A stretch of 64,000 nt of DNA from Nonomuraea montanisoli (GTDB lineage Bacteria; Actinomycetota; Actinomycetes; Streptosporangiales; Streptosporangiaceae), in contig NZ_JABWGN010000006.1 in assembly GCF_013363975.1 (NCBI RefSeq), positions 186,001 through 250,000 of the forward strand, read 5' to 3'. A program made the translations under genes and the position numbers. Each line of letters starts with the position of its first letter. The stretch's first letter is position 1. The notes under the pieces were generated by a model, which did no database searches, had not been told where the DNA came from, and saw only the letters and a list, made by a program, of their open reading frames with translations. This document shows positions 50,611 through 60,080 of this stretch, piece by piece.

Positions 50611-51573
50611 TCAGACGTTGAGGACGAGCTTGCCCCGGGTGCGTCCCTCCTCGCCGCGCCGGTGCGCCTCGGCGGCCTGCTCCAGCGGGAGAACGCCCTC
50701 CACCTCGACCGCGACGTCGCCCTGGTCGATGAGGGCGGCGATGCGGGCCAGCGCCGGCGCGTCGGGCTCGACCAGGAACGGCGTGGCCCGCACCCCCGCC
50801 GCCCGCGCCCGCTCGGCCACCTCGGGCGACACCCCGGACGGGACCGCCACGAGCAGCCCGCCGGGCCGCAGCACGCCCAGCGAACGCGTGCTGGTGGCGT
50901 CGTGCCCGTCGCCCACCAGGTCGATGACCACGTCCACGTCGGCCACGGCGTCCTCGAAGCGGGTCGTGGTGTAGTCGATCGTCTCCTCGGCGCCGAGCTT
51001 GCGCAGCCACTCGTGCTTGGCCGCGCGGGCCGTCGTGACGACGTGCGCGCCCAGGTGGCGGGCGAACTGCACGGCCAGGTGACCGACGCCGCCCGCTCCG
51101 GCGTGGATCAGCACCCGCTGCCCGGGCCGGACACCCGCCGTGTCGGTCAGCGCCTGCCAGGCGGTCAGGGCGGCCAGCGGTACGGCGGCCGCGTGCTCGT
51201 GGTCCAGGGTGGCCGGCTTGCGGGCGAACTGGCGGGAGGGGGCGGTGACGTACTCGGCGTAGCCGCCGGCCGCGCGGGGGAACCACGGCATCCCGTACAC
51301 CTCGTCGCCCGGCTTCCAGGTGGTCACGCCGAAGCCGACCTCCTCGACCACGCCGGAGACGTCCCAGCCGAGGATGAACGGCGGCTGGCCGAGCACCCCG
51401 GCCATGCCGCCCCCGGAGCGGGTCTTCCAGTCCACCGGGTTGACCCCGGCGGCGCGCACCCGGACCAGCACCTCGGTGGGCAGGGGCTCGGGACGGGGGA
51501 CACGGACCGGCTCCAGCACCTCGGGGCCGCCGAACGCGGGCTGGCTGACGGCGCGCATGGTGGGCGTCGACAT
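50611..51573 (-). CDS. NADP-dependent oxidoreductase (MDR, zinc-independent)
   Basis: A 320-residue quinone-reductase-like enzyme: V-L-V-R-V-R-A-A-G-V-N-P-V-D-W-K, G-W-D-V-S-G-V-V, and the cofactor loop H-A-G-A-G-G-V-G-H-L-A-V-Q. The zinc ligands of alcohol dehydrogenases are missing. AAGGAGA precedes the ATG. The divergent HxlR regulator at 51690 most likely controls it; such pairs respond to electrophiles, quinones or formaldehyde-like compounds. Confidence 0.92.
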   Translation of the reverse strand: MSTPTMRAVSQPAFGGPEVLEPVRVPRPEPLPTEVLVRVRAAGVNPVDWKTRSGGGMAGVLGQPPFILGWDVSGVVEEVGFGVTTWKPGDEVYGMPWFPRAAGGYAEYVTAPSRQFARKPATLDHEHAAAVPLAALTAWQALTDTAGVRPGQRVLIHAGAGGVGHLAVQFARHLGAHVVTTARAAKHEWLRKLGAEETIDYTTTRFEDAVADVDVVIDLVGDGHDATSTRSLGVLRPGGLLVAVPSGVSPEVAERARAAGVRATPFLVEPDAPALARIAALIDQGDVAVEVEGVLPLEQAAEAHRRGEEGRTRGKLVLNV

Positions 51574-51633
51574 GCTGTTTCTCCTTGCTTGATGGGCTTG
51601 GTGCGACGATCCCGGACGCTATCCGCACGGTGG

Positions 51634-51658
51634 TAGTAACCCGCAAGGAGTCTTACTA
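51634..51658. promoter_or_regulatory. Inverted repeat TAGTAA-N13-TTACTA
   Basis: Perfect 6-bp arms (51634-51639, 51653-51658) in an AT-rich stretch between the divergent oxidoreductase and HxlR genes. A further GTAGTAC lies at 51667-51673. HxlR/YodB-type regulators bind TACTA-like repeats of this kind. Confidence 0.68.
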
Positions 51659-51689
51659 TCTGTTGGGTAGTACGAGAGGAGTCCCAGCC

Positions 51690-52055
51690 GTGATCATGAG
51701 GTGCCCCAGCGGCGAGCACGACCGCCACGACGTCTACTCGGCGCTCTGCCCCTGCCGCGACGTGCTCGACCTGCTGGCCAACAAGTGGTCCACGCTGGCC
51801 ATCGGCGCCCTGGAGGACGGGCCGCGGCGCTTCGGCGAGCTGCAACGGCAGCTCCAGGGCGTCAGCCCCAAGGTGCTCACCCAGACGCTGCGGCGGCTGG
51901 AGGAGGCGGGCTTCGTCGACCGCACCGTGTACCCGGCCGTGCCGCTGCACGTGGAGTACGCGCTGACCGAGCTGGGCCGCAGCGTGACCGTGCCGCTGGG
52001 CATGCTGCGCTCCTGGGTGGAGCAGCACCTGCACGAGATCCCCGCCCGGTCGTAG
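51690..52055 (+). CDS. HxlR-family regulator
   Basis: A 121-residue winged-helix protein with the family pattern C-P-C-R-D-V-L-D-L-L-A-N-K-W-S-T-L-A-I, G-P-R-R-F-G-E-L, then G-V-S-P-K-V-L-T-Q-T-L-R-R-L-E. Three cysteines near the N-terminus (one in R-C-P, two in L-C-P-C) could sense electrophiles by thiol chemistry, as the YodB group does. GTG 51690 is favoured by a GAGAGGAG site; ATG 51696 is close behind. Confidence 0.9.
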   Translation: MIMRCPSGEHDRHDVYSALCPCRDVLDLLANKWSTLAIGALEDGPRRFGELQRQLQGVSPKVLTQTLRRLEEAGFVDRTVYPAVPLHVEYALTELGRSVTVPLGMLRSWVEQHLHEIPARS

Positions 52056-52068
52056 CGAAGCCGCGGGC

Positions 52069-54315
52069 TCAGGCGGCGGGGCGGCAGACCGTGCCCGGCG
52101 CGGGCGGGCGCAGGCTGATCAGGTAGCGGTTGACGTGGGCGACCACGCACGAGACGCCACTGTTGTACAGGGCGTGGCCGTCGCTCTCGTACCGCAGCGC
52201 CGACGACCCCGGCACCCGCCGCACGATGTCCGCGGACTGGTCGAAGTCCGTCCAGGAGCCGACGCCCAGGAACGGCGGCAGTCCCGTGGCGGGCAGCGGC
52301 GCGGGCGGGTTGACGACGGGGGCGGGCCAGCCGGCGCAGCCGAGCGGGTGCCACAGCTCGATTCCCGCGAGGTCCGGCAGCAGCCGCTCGCCCGCGAGCC
52401 GGGCCGTCCGGTACTGCTCGTAGTCGCGGTAGCCGAGACCGTCGAGGCAGTGGGTCATGTTCATGCCGGTGAACGACGGGACCTTCGGGCTGCCGCCGGC
52501 CTGCCGGACGTAGTCGGCGAACCCGGAGGCGTCACCGCCGGCGGCCCGCCTGATCGCCTCGGCGAGCTGCGTCCAGCGGGGATACCCGGGCGCGGGGCCC
52601 GGCGAGACGACGCTGGCGACGGCGGCCTGCTTCAGATCGAACCCGCTGTAGGCGGCCCGGGAGGATTCCCCCCTGACCGGCACCGGGACGCGGTCGGCCC
52701 GCGCCACCAGCGCCCGCCAGAGCGCGCCGACGTCCTGCCCGTGCAGCGCGCACGCGGCGTTCGCCGCGCACCAGGCGGCGAACCGGCCGAAGGACCTCTC
52801 GTGGGAGCGCATGCCCTGCGCGCGGTCCATGAACGGGTCGGCCGCGCCGTCCATGACCATCGCGCGGACGCGGCCGGGGAACAGCCGGGCGTAGGCGATG
52901 CCGGGCACACCGCCGTAGGAGGAGGCGATGAAGCTCAGCCTCTCCTCTCCCAGCGCGACCCGGATCGCCTCCATGTCCCGCGCCACCGAGGCCGAGTCCA
53001 TGTGGTCGAAGTAATCGGGATCGGCGGCGCGGCACCGCTCGGCCGCCTGCCTGTTGCGTCGTCCCAGCGCGGCGTACTCGGCGCGGCTGTCCGGCAGGGT
53101 GATCCACGGGCCGGAGACCAGGCACGCGTACGGCAGCACGCCCTTGTCGATGGTGTTGCGGGGGGCGACCGTGACCACGTCGAAGCGCTCGCGCAGCTCG
53201 GCGAAGCTGCCCGCGTACCTGCTGAGATCCGTCACCCCCGACGCGCCGGGCCCGCCGGGGATCGCGAACACCGCCCCGATCCGGCGCCCGACGCCGGTGG
53301 CGGGCAGCATGCCGACGGTCAGCCCGACCTTCCGGCCGGACGGCCTGGACCAGTCCACGGGCACCTCGATCGTGGCGCACCGCATCTCCTTGACGACCTC
53401 CTTGTCCGCGCAGCCCGTCCAGGCCAGGGACGACCCCGGAACGGACCCGGTCGGACCGGACGCGACGACGACGGGGCCCGCCGCCAGCAGGACGGTGGCG
53501 GCCGTGCCGATGGCCAGGACCTTGATCCGGCGTCCCCTGAGCGCGATCGCCGTCGCGCCCGCCGTCAACGCGGCGGCCACGTACGCGACCAGCAGTCCCG
53601 CCGCCGCGGCAGGGGGCAGGATCCCGCCGCCGACCCCCGCGATCTGCGCCGGCAGGTTCTCGATCATGAATGAGCCGGCCTGGGCGCGCAGCGGCGAGGG
53701 GAGGGTCTTCACCACCGTGGGCAGCGCCACGATGACCACGGCGAGGACGACCAGGGCGCCCGGCGTGGAGCGCACGGCGGCCCCGACGCCGAGCCCGACC
53801 AGCGTGACCGCCGCCATCGACAGCCCGGCGGCGACCACCGAGCCGAGCACGCCCGGCTCCGACAGCGGCGTGCCCAGCGTCTGCCCGTCGCGCAGGAGCT
53901 GGTCGGCCCGGTCGCCGAGCACCGCCATCGCCGCCAGGTGCATCCCGAACGCCAGGACCTGGCCCGCCACCAGCGACACCGCGGCCAGCCCCGGCACCTT
54001 GGCCAGCAGCAGCCGCAGCCGTCGGGGCACGGCGACCAGGCTCGTCCGGATCATCCCGGTGCCGTACTCCGAGGTGATCGCGAGGGCGCTCAGCGCGGCG
54101 AACACGAAGTACGCGACCGCGATGCCGTTGCCGAGGCCGTCCCCGTTGCCAGGGAAGCCCATCCGCTCCTCGACCGTCTGCCGGTCGAACCCGCGGCCGA
54201 TGAGGAACGCCACCCCGCCGCAGGCCAGGACGGCCGCCACCGAGCAGGCCAGCAGGTGGAGGTTCGAGCGCAGCGAGCGGAGCTTCAGCCATTCCGAGGC
54301 GATCACGTCCCTCAT
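52069..54315 (-). CDS. ABC-2 permease fused to TAP-like alpha/beta hydrolase (module B)
   Basis: A single 748-residue frame joins two proteins. Residues 1-262 are an ABC-2 permease: A-S-E-W-L-K-L-R-S-L-R-S-N at the start, I-T-S-E-Y-G-T-G-M-I-R-T, six helices. A seventh helix (about 266-287) leads to residues 300-748, a tripeptidyl-aminopeptidase-like hydrolase: M-R-C-A-T-I-E-V-P-V-D-W (312-322), oxyanion P-G-G-P-G-A-S-G (353-360), nucleophile Ser466 in A-S-S-Y-G-G and a late D-G-H-A-L-Y. With seven helices the hydrolase would lie outside the membrane, where free TAP enzymes act. The start overlaps the ATPase stop (ATGA). No break or frameshift is seen. Confidence 0.9.
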   Translation of the reverse strand: MRDVIASEWLKLRSLRSNLHLLACSVAAVLACGGVAFLIGRGFDRQTVEERMGFPGNGDGLGNGIAVAYFVFAALSALAITSEYGTGMIRTSLVAVPRRLRLLLAKVPGLAAVSLVAGQVLAFGMHLAAMAVLGDRADQLLRDGQTLGTPLSEPGVLGSVVAAGLSMAAVTLVGLGVGAAVRSTPGALVVLAVVIVALPTVVKTLPSPLRAQAGSFMIENLPAQIAGVGGGILPPAAAAGLLVAYVAAALTAGATAIALRGRRIKVLAIGTAATVLLAAGPVVVASGPTGSVPGSSLAWTGCADKEVVKEMRCATIEVPVDWSRPSGRKVGLTVGMLPATGVGRRIGAVFAIPGGPGASGVTDLSRYAGSFAELRERFDVVTVAPRNTIDKGVLPYACLVSGPWITLPDSRAEYAALGRRNRQAAERCRAADPDYFDHMDSASVARDMEAIRVALGEERLSFIASSYGGVPGIAYARLFPGRVRAMVMDGAADPFMDRAQGMRSHERSFGRFAAWCAANAACALHGQDVGALWRALVARADRVPVPVRGESSRAAYSGFDLKQAAVASVVSPGPAPGYPRWTQLAEAIRRAAGGDASGFADYVRQAGGSPKVPSFTGMNMTHCLDGLGYRDYEQYRTARLAGERLLPDLAGIELWHPLGCAGWPAPVVNPPAPLPATGLPPFLGVGSWTDFDQSADIVRRVPGSSALRYESDGHALYNSGVSCVVAHVNRYLISLRPPAPGTVCRPAA

Positions 54316-55229
54316 CGGACGGCCTCCGGCAGACCCGTCCTGTACTCGGTGCTCTCCTCGGTGAGGCGCATGAACGCCTCCTCCAGGGACGCTCCACGCG
54401 GGGACAGCTCGGCGAGCGCGATCCCCTCCGACAGCGCGAGCACCCCGATCCGCGCCGCGTCCAGGTCCCGCACCGACAGGGCGCCGCCGTCCTCGGCCAC
54501 CACCGCCGCCCCGTGCGCGCGCAGGACGCCGGCGAGCCGCTCCGCCTGAGGCGTGCGCACGAGCACCTCTCCCTGGAAGCGCCCGGCCAGGGCGTCCATG
54601 GCGCAGTCGGCGATCAGCCGGCCGCGCCCGATGACGACGACATGGTCGGCGGTGAGCGCCATCTCGTTCATGAGGTGGCTGGAGAGCAGCACGGTACGGC
54701 CCTCGGCCGCCAGCGACCGCAACAGCTCGCGCAGCCAGCGGATGCCCTCCGGGTCCAGCCCGTTCAGCGGCTCGTCGAGCATCAGCACCCCGGGATCCCC
54801 GAGGAGCGCCGCGCCGATCCCGAGGCGCTGGCGCATGCCGAGCGAGAACCCGCCGATCCTGCGGCCGGCGACCCCGGCCAGGCCGACCTGGTCGAGCACG
54901 GCGTCCACCCGGTCGCGGCCGATGCCGTTGCTGCGGGCCAGGCAGGCGAGGTGCGCGTGCGCGCTGCGGCCCCCGTGCACCGCTCCGGCGTCGAGCAGCG
55001 CCCCCATCGCCCGCAGGGGCCGGGGGAAGGACGCGTAGGCGCGGCCGTTCACCAGCGCCATGCCCGCACCGGGCGGCTCCAGGCCGAGGACGGCGCGCAT
55101 GGTGGTGGACTTGCCCGCGCCGTTCGGCCCGAGGAAACCGGTCACCAGGCCCGGTCTCACCGTGAAACTCAGGTCGTCGACGGCGACCTTGCCGCCGTAT
55201 CTCATGGTCAGCCCGATCACTTCGATCAC
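54312..55229 (-). CDS. ABC transporter ATP-binding protein (module B)
   Basis: A 305-residue ATPase, paralogue of the one at 46932: Walker A G-P-N-G-A-G-K-S-T at 34-42, signature F-S-L-G-M-R-Q-R, Walker B V-L-M-L-D-E-P-L-N-G-L-D-P-E-G, L-S-S-H-L switch. GTG 55229 has a GAGGGGAAG site; the much longer open frame upstream is a shadow of the kinase gene on the other strand. It energises the fused permease downstream. Confidence 0.93.
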   Translation of the reverse strand: MIEVIGLTMRYGGKVAVDDLSFTVRPGLVTGFLGPNGAGKSTTMRAVLGLEPPGAGMALVNGRAYASFPRPLRAMGALLDAGAVHGGRSAHAHLACLARSNGIGRDRVDAVLDQVGLAGVAGRRIGGFSLGMRQRLGIGAALLGDPGVLMLDEPLNGLDPEGIRWLRELLRSLAAEGRTVLLSSHLMNEMALTADHVVVIGRGRLIADCAMDALAGRFQGEVLVRTPQAERLAGVLRAHGAAVVAEDGGALSVRDLDAARIGVLALSEGIALAELSPRGASLEEAFMRLTEESTEYRTGLPEAVR

Positions 55230-55387
55230 GGTCTTCCCCTCGTCGCTCGGTTGACGGCCGTCAGCCTTCCGGCACGGCCGGCCGATCACGATGGGGGTGC
55301 GCCCACCGCCGGTGGCGGGTATCCCCACCCCCGCCGGTAGGTCTGGGCCTACCGTCACGGCGCCGCCGATCGGGCAGACTGCTGCCC

Positions 55388-55463
55388 GTGATCGGGATTC
55401 GCCGCGGGCGCGCAGGAGGGCCGTCGTGATCCGGCTTCGCCGCGGGCACGTAGGAGGGCCGTC
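55388..55463 (+). repeat. Tandem triplication of ribosome-binding site and start codon
   Basis: A 38-bp unit (GTGATCxGG, TTCGCCGCGGGC, AGGAGGGCCGTC) occurs at 55388-55425 and 55426-55463 and begins a third time at 55464, the start of the kinase. Each copy opens with GTG and ends with an AGGAGGG site for the next GTG. Copies 1 and 2 would encode 13-residue peptides whose TGA stop overlaps the next start (GTGA), because 38 is two more than a multiple of three. Confidence 0.85.
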
Positions 55464-56621
55464 GTGATCCGGGTTCGCCGCGTGTGCGGCGCGGCCGGAG
55501 GGCTGCTGCTCAGCGCCGCCACGGGCGTGGCGGCGCTGGCGCTGGCCGCCCTGCTGCTGGTGAGCGTCGTGCTGGTGCCGGTGGCCGGACTCGGCCGGCC
55601 GCCACTGGTCCGGGTGCTCGCGCTCGTCGGTTCCCTGGCCCGGTTCCAGCGCGCCTGGGCGGCCCGCGTCCTCGACCCGGAGGGGCCCGAGCCGCACCAC
55701 TGGCGCCCCGGACCGGAGGAGCGCGGCCCCGCGACCCGGCGGGAGGTCGCCTGGCTCGCCGTGCACGGGGTCACCTGGCCGGGCCCCGCCCTCGTCGTCT
55801 GGGTGCTGGTGGCCGCCTTCGACTACGTCTTCTTCCGGGTGCGCGTGGTCCAGGCCGAGTCGGTGACCACCCTGGCCTTCAGCGTCTCCGTCGCGGCCAT
55901 CGCCGCGATCACCCTGATGGCGCTGCCCCTGCTGAGGACCGTGCAGGCGCGGCTGACGGCGCTGCTGCTCCTCCCCGGCCTGACGCCGGCCGCGCGGATC
56001 AGGCAACTCACCGAGTCGCGGTCCGTGGTGGTCGACGCGCGGGAGGCGGAGCTGCGCCGCATCGAACGGGACCTGCACGACGGCGCGCAGGCCAAGCTCG
56101 TCGCGATCCGGATGCACCTGGGACTGGCCCGCGGCGCCGGCGACCCGGAAGAGGTCCGGCAGATGATCGACGAGGCCCGGGAGGTGGCCGCCCAGGCCCT
56201 GACCGACCTGCGGGACCTCGTGCGCGGCATCCACCCGCCGGTGCTGGCCGACCGCGGCCTGGCCGGCGCGATCGAGGCGGCCGCGCTGCTGTGCCCGGCG
56301 CCGGTCGAGGTACGGATCGACCTGCCCGGCCGCCTGGAGGCCCCGGTGGAGTCCGCGGCGTACTTCGCCACCGCCGAGGCGCTGACCAACGTCGCCAAGC
56401 ACAGCGGCGCGTCCCGCGCGTGGCTGCGGGTGTCCCACACGGGCGGCCTGCTGCGCGTGACGGTGCGCGACGACGGCCGCGGCGGCGCCGACCGGTCGGC
56501 CGGCACCGGCATCCGCGGCATCGACCGGCGCCTGTCCGCCTTCGACGGACGCCTCACCCTGCACAGCCCTCCCGGCGGCCCGACCGAACTCACCATGGAG
56601 CTCCCGTGCGCGTTGTCATAG
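55464..56621 (+). CDS. Sensor histidine kinase (module B)
   Basis: A 385-residue NarL-class kinase: about four N-terminal hydrophobic segments, HisKA_3 box R-I-E-R-D-L-H-D-G-A-Q-A-K-L with His205, and HATPase_c (E-A-L-T-N-V-A-K-H-S, D-D-G-R-G-G-A-D, G-I-R-G-I-D-R-R). GTG 55464 is the third of three tandem RBS-start units. Its 3' end overlaps the regulator by 16 bp. It is divergent from the ATPase/permease-hydrolase operon, which it presumably controls. Confidence 0.93.
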   Translation: MIRVRRVCGAAGGLLLSAATGVAALALAALLLVSVVLVPVAGLGRPPLVRVLALVGSLARFQRAWAARVLDPEGPEPHHWRPGPEERGPATRREVAWLAVHGVTWPGPALVVWVLVAAFDYVFFRVRVVQAESVTTLAFSVSVAAIAAITLMALPLLRTVQARLTALLLLPGLTPAARIRQLTESRSVVVDAREAELRRIERDLHDGAQAKLVAIRMHLGLARGAGDPEEVRQMIDEAREVAAQALTDLRDLVRGIHPPVLADRGLAGAIEAAALLCPAPVEVRIDLPGRLEAPVESAAYFATAEALTNVAKHSGASRAWLRVSHTGGLLRVTVRDDGRGGADRSAGTGIRGIDRRLSAFDGRLTLHSPPGGPTELTMELPCALS

Positions 56622-57265
56622 CCGAAGACCTCGCTCTCCTCCGGGACGGCCTGATCCGCCTGCTCACGGCCGGCGGCTTCGAGGTGGCCGAGGCGGTGGA
56701 CAACGGCCCGATGCTGCTGGACGCCCTCACCCGCCACCGCCCGGACGTGGCCGTGATCGACGTCCGGCTGCCGCCCGGCCACACCGACGAGGGGCTGCGC
56801 GCCGCGCTGGCCGCCCGCCGCCTGGTGCCGGGGCTGCCGGTGCTGATCCTGTCGCAGTACGTGGAGCAGCTCTACGCCCGCGAGCTGCTGTCCGACCGGT
56901 CGGGCGGGGTCGGTTACCTGCTGAAGGACCGGGTGGGCGACGTCGACCGGTTCGTGGAGTCGGTGCGCCGGGTCGCCGCGGGCGGCACCGTGATGGACCC
57001 CGAGGTGATCGGGCAGTTGCTGACCCGCCGCAGCCGCGACGAGCCGCTGGGCGGGCTGACCCCGAGGGAGCGGGAGGTGCTGGCGCTGATGGCGGAGGGC
57101 CTGTCCAACCTGGCGATCGCCGCCCGCTTCCGGGTCACGGACAAGGCGGTCGGCAAGCACACGAACAACATCTTCGCCAAGCTCGGCCTGCCGCCGTGCG
57201 ACGACCACAACCGGCGGGTGATGGCGGTGCTCGCCTATCTCCAGGCCGCGCCGCACCTGCCGTGA
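56606..57265 (+). CDS. LuxR-type response regulator (module B)
   Basis: A 219-residue regulator: I-A-E-D-L-A-L-L-R-D-G, Asp52 in V-I-D-V-R-L-P-P-G-H-T-D-E-G, Lys in Y-L-L-K-D-R-V-G-D-V-D, LuxR HTH with L-T-P-R-E-R-E-V-L and L-S-N-L-A-I-A-A-R-F. In the third helix, K-A-V-G-K-H-T-N-N replaces the more usual V-E-K-H. GTG 56606 lies inside the kinase end with GGAG upstream. Confidence 0.93.
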   Translation: MRVVIAEDLALLRDGLIRLLTAGGFEVAEAVDNGPMLLDALTRHRPDVAVIDVRLPPGHTDEGLRAALAARRLVPGLPVLILSQYVEQLYARELLSDRSGGVGYLLKDRVGDVDRFVESVRRVAAGGTVMDPEVIGQLLTRRSRDEPLGGLTPREREVLALMAEGLSNLAIAARFRVTDKAVGKHTNNIFAKLGLPPCDDHNRRVMAVLAYLQAAPHLP

Positions 57266-57364
57266 ACCCCCGCGTCCGCCGATCGCCCGGCCCGGATGAG
57301 GGGGCGACCATGCCCGCGAGGAGACTGAGGGCCGGAGGAGATCACGACCTTGGGGAGGTTGCCG

Positions 57365-58798
<1,434 letters not shown>

Positions 58799-58825
58799 CG
58801 GACCCGCCGTGAGGCGGTGACCCTC

Positions 58826-60022
58826 TCACAAGGCGACCGGCTCGGACGCGGGCTCCTGGCGCGCGGGATCCGATCGCAGCCCCGGCGCCAGGCACAGCGT
58901 GACGAGGACCGAGGCCGCCGCCATCACCGACATGGCCAGAGCCGGGGACGTGTGCTGGGCGAGGGCGCCGGCCAGGGCGGCCCCCACGCCCTGCATGGTC
59001 ATCATCGCCGAGGAGTTCAGCCCCAGCGCCTGTCCCCGGGCGTCCGGCGGGGTGAGGGCGACCAGCCGTTCCTGGAGCATGAGGCTCGCCGCGTACCCGA
59101 CCGAGGCCACGGTGACGGCCACCGCCGCCAGAACCGGTGCCGGATGCAGGAAGAACACCAGGTAGGGGACGGCCAGCAGCAGCCGCAGCGGGGCGGCGAG
59201 CCACTCCCGCCACCGCGCGGGCACGACCCGGCCCACCAGCACGTCCCCGGCCAGCATGCCGGCCGCGGCCAGCGCGAAGAGCAGCGCCGCGTGGCCGGGC
59301 GCGTACGGCACGAACAGCGCCTCGCAGCCCACGATCAGCCCGTTCGGCACCCACAGGGCGAGGAAGACGTACCGGCGCGGCGCCGACGACCACAGCCGGA
59401 CGTTGACGCGCCAGGTGGCGGCGACGGACGGCTGCCCCGCGGCCCGGGGCGGGCGGTGGCCCAGGCCGAGACAGGCGATCAGCGCGGCGGCGAGGTCGAG
59501 CGCCGCCGCGACGAGCAGCGTGCCCCGGGGCGACAGGGCGTCCAGCAGCAGGCCGCCCAGGGCGAACCCGCAGATCTGCGTGACGCCCACCGACGCGTTG
59601 AGCACCGAGCGGCCGAGCACGTACGCCCGCTCGGGGAGGAGCTCGGTCAGCAGCCCCTGGCGCACCCCGCCGCCCAGCGAGGCGACCAGCCCGAGGCCGA
59701 GGAGCACCACGAACAACGCCCACACCGGCAGGCCGGGCAGGGCGAGGACGGCCGTGCCGAGCCCGAGCGCCGCGGCCAGGACGGCCAGCGCGGCCCGGGG
59801 CGGCAGCCGGTCGGCCGCGGACATCAGCGCCGTCGCGCCGACCACCTGGGCGAAGGACGAGCCGAACATGCTCAGCGCCGACAGCAGCGGCGAGCCGGTC
59901 GCGGCGTAGACGAGCGTGCCGAGGGCCAGCCCGCTCACCGTCGTGCCCATGGTCTGCGCGGCGGAGGAGGCGAACAGCGGCGCGAACTGCGGAACGCGGA
60001 AGAGATCCCCATAGGTACGCAT
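58826..60022 (-). CDS. MFS transporter (drug-exporter-like)
   Basis: A 398-residue major facilitator with about 12 helices. It opens F-R-V-P-Q-F-A-P-L-F-A-S-S-A-A-Q-T-M-G-T-T-V and has a D-R-L-P-P-R-A loop after helix 2 and a P-P-D-A-R-G-Q-A-L-G loop in the second half. It resembles the enterobactin-exporter/macrolide-efflux group. No strong ribosome-binding site is seen at ATG 60022. The divergent ArsR-like regulator, with an inverted repeat between, probably represses it. Confidence 0.9.
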   Translation of the reverse strand: MRTYGDLFRVPQFAPLFASSAAQTMGTTVSGLALGTLVYAATGSPLLSALSMFGSSFAQVVGATALMSAADRLPPRAALAVLAAALGLGTAVLALPGLPVWALFVVLLGLGLVASLGGGVRQGLLTELLPERAYVLGRSVLNASVGVTQICGFALGGLLLDALSPRGTLLVAAALDLAAALIACLGLGHRPPRAAGQPSVAATWRVNVRLWSSAPRRYVFLALWVPNGLIVGCEALFVPYAPGHAALLFALAAAGMLAGDVLVGRVVPARWREWLAAPLRLLLAVPYLVFFLHPAPVLAAVAVTVASVGYAASLMLQERLVALTPPDARGQALGLNSSAMMTMQGVGAALAGALAQHTSPALAMSVMAAASVLVTLCLAPGLRSDPARQEPASEPVAL

Positions 60023-60059
60023 GCGGGAATCTCATCCGCTCCGGAGTGCCCCTGCTAAG

Positions 60060-60079
60060 GTTTCGCGAGGGGGCGAAAC
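60060..60079. promoter_or_regulatory. Inverted repeat GTTTCGC-N6-GCGAAAC over the regulator's ribosome-binding site
   Basis: Perfect 7-bp arms (60060-60066, 60073-60079) enclose GAGGGG, which is the ribosome-binding site of the TTG start at 60081. It is probably the operator of the ArsR-like protein for itself and the MFS gene, and at the RNA level a hairpin here could hide the site. Confidence 0.7.
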
Positions 60080-60080
60080 T

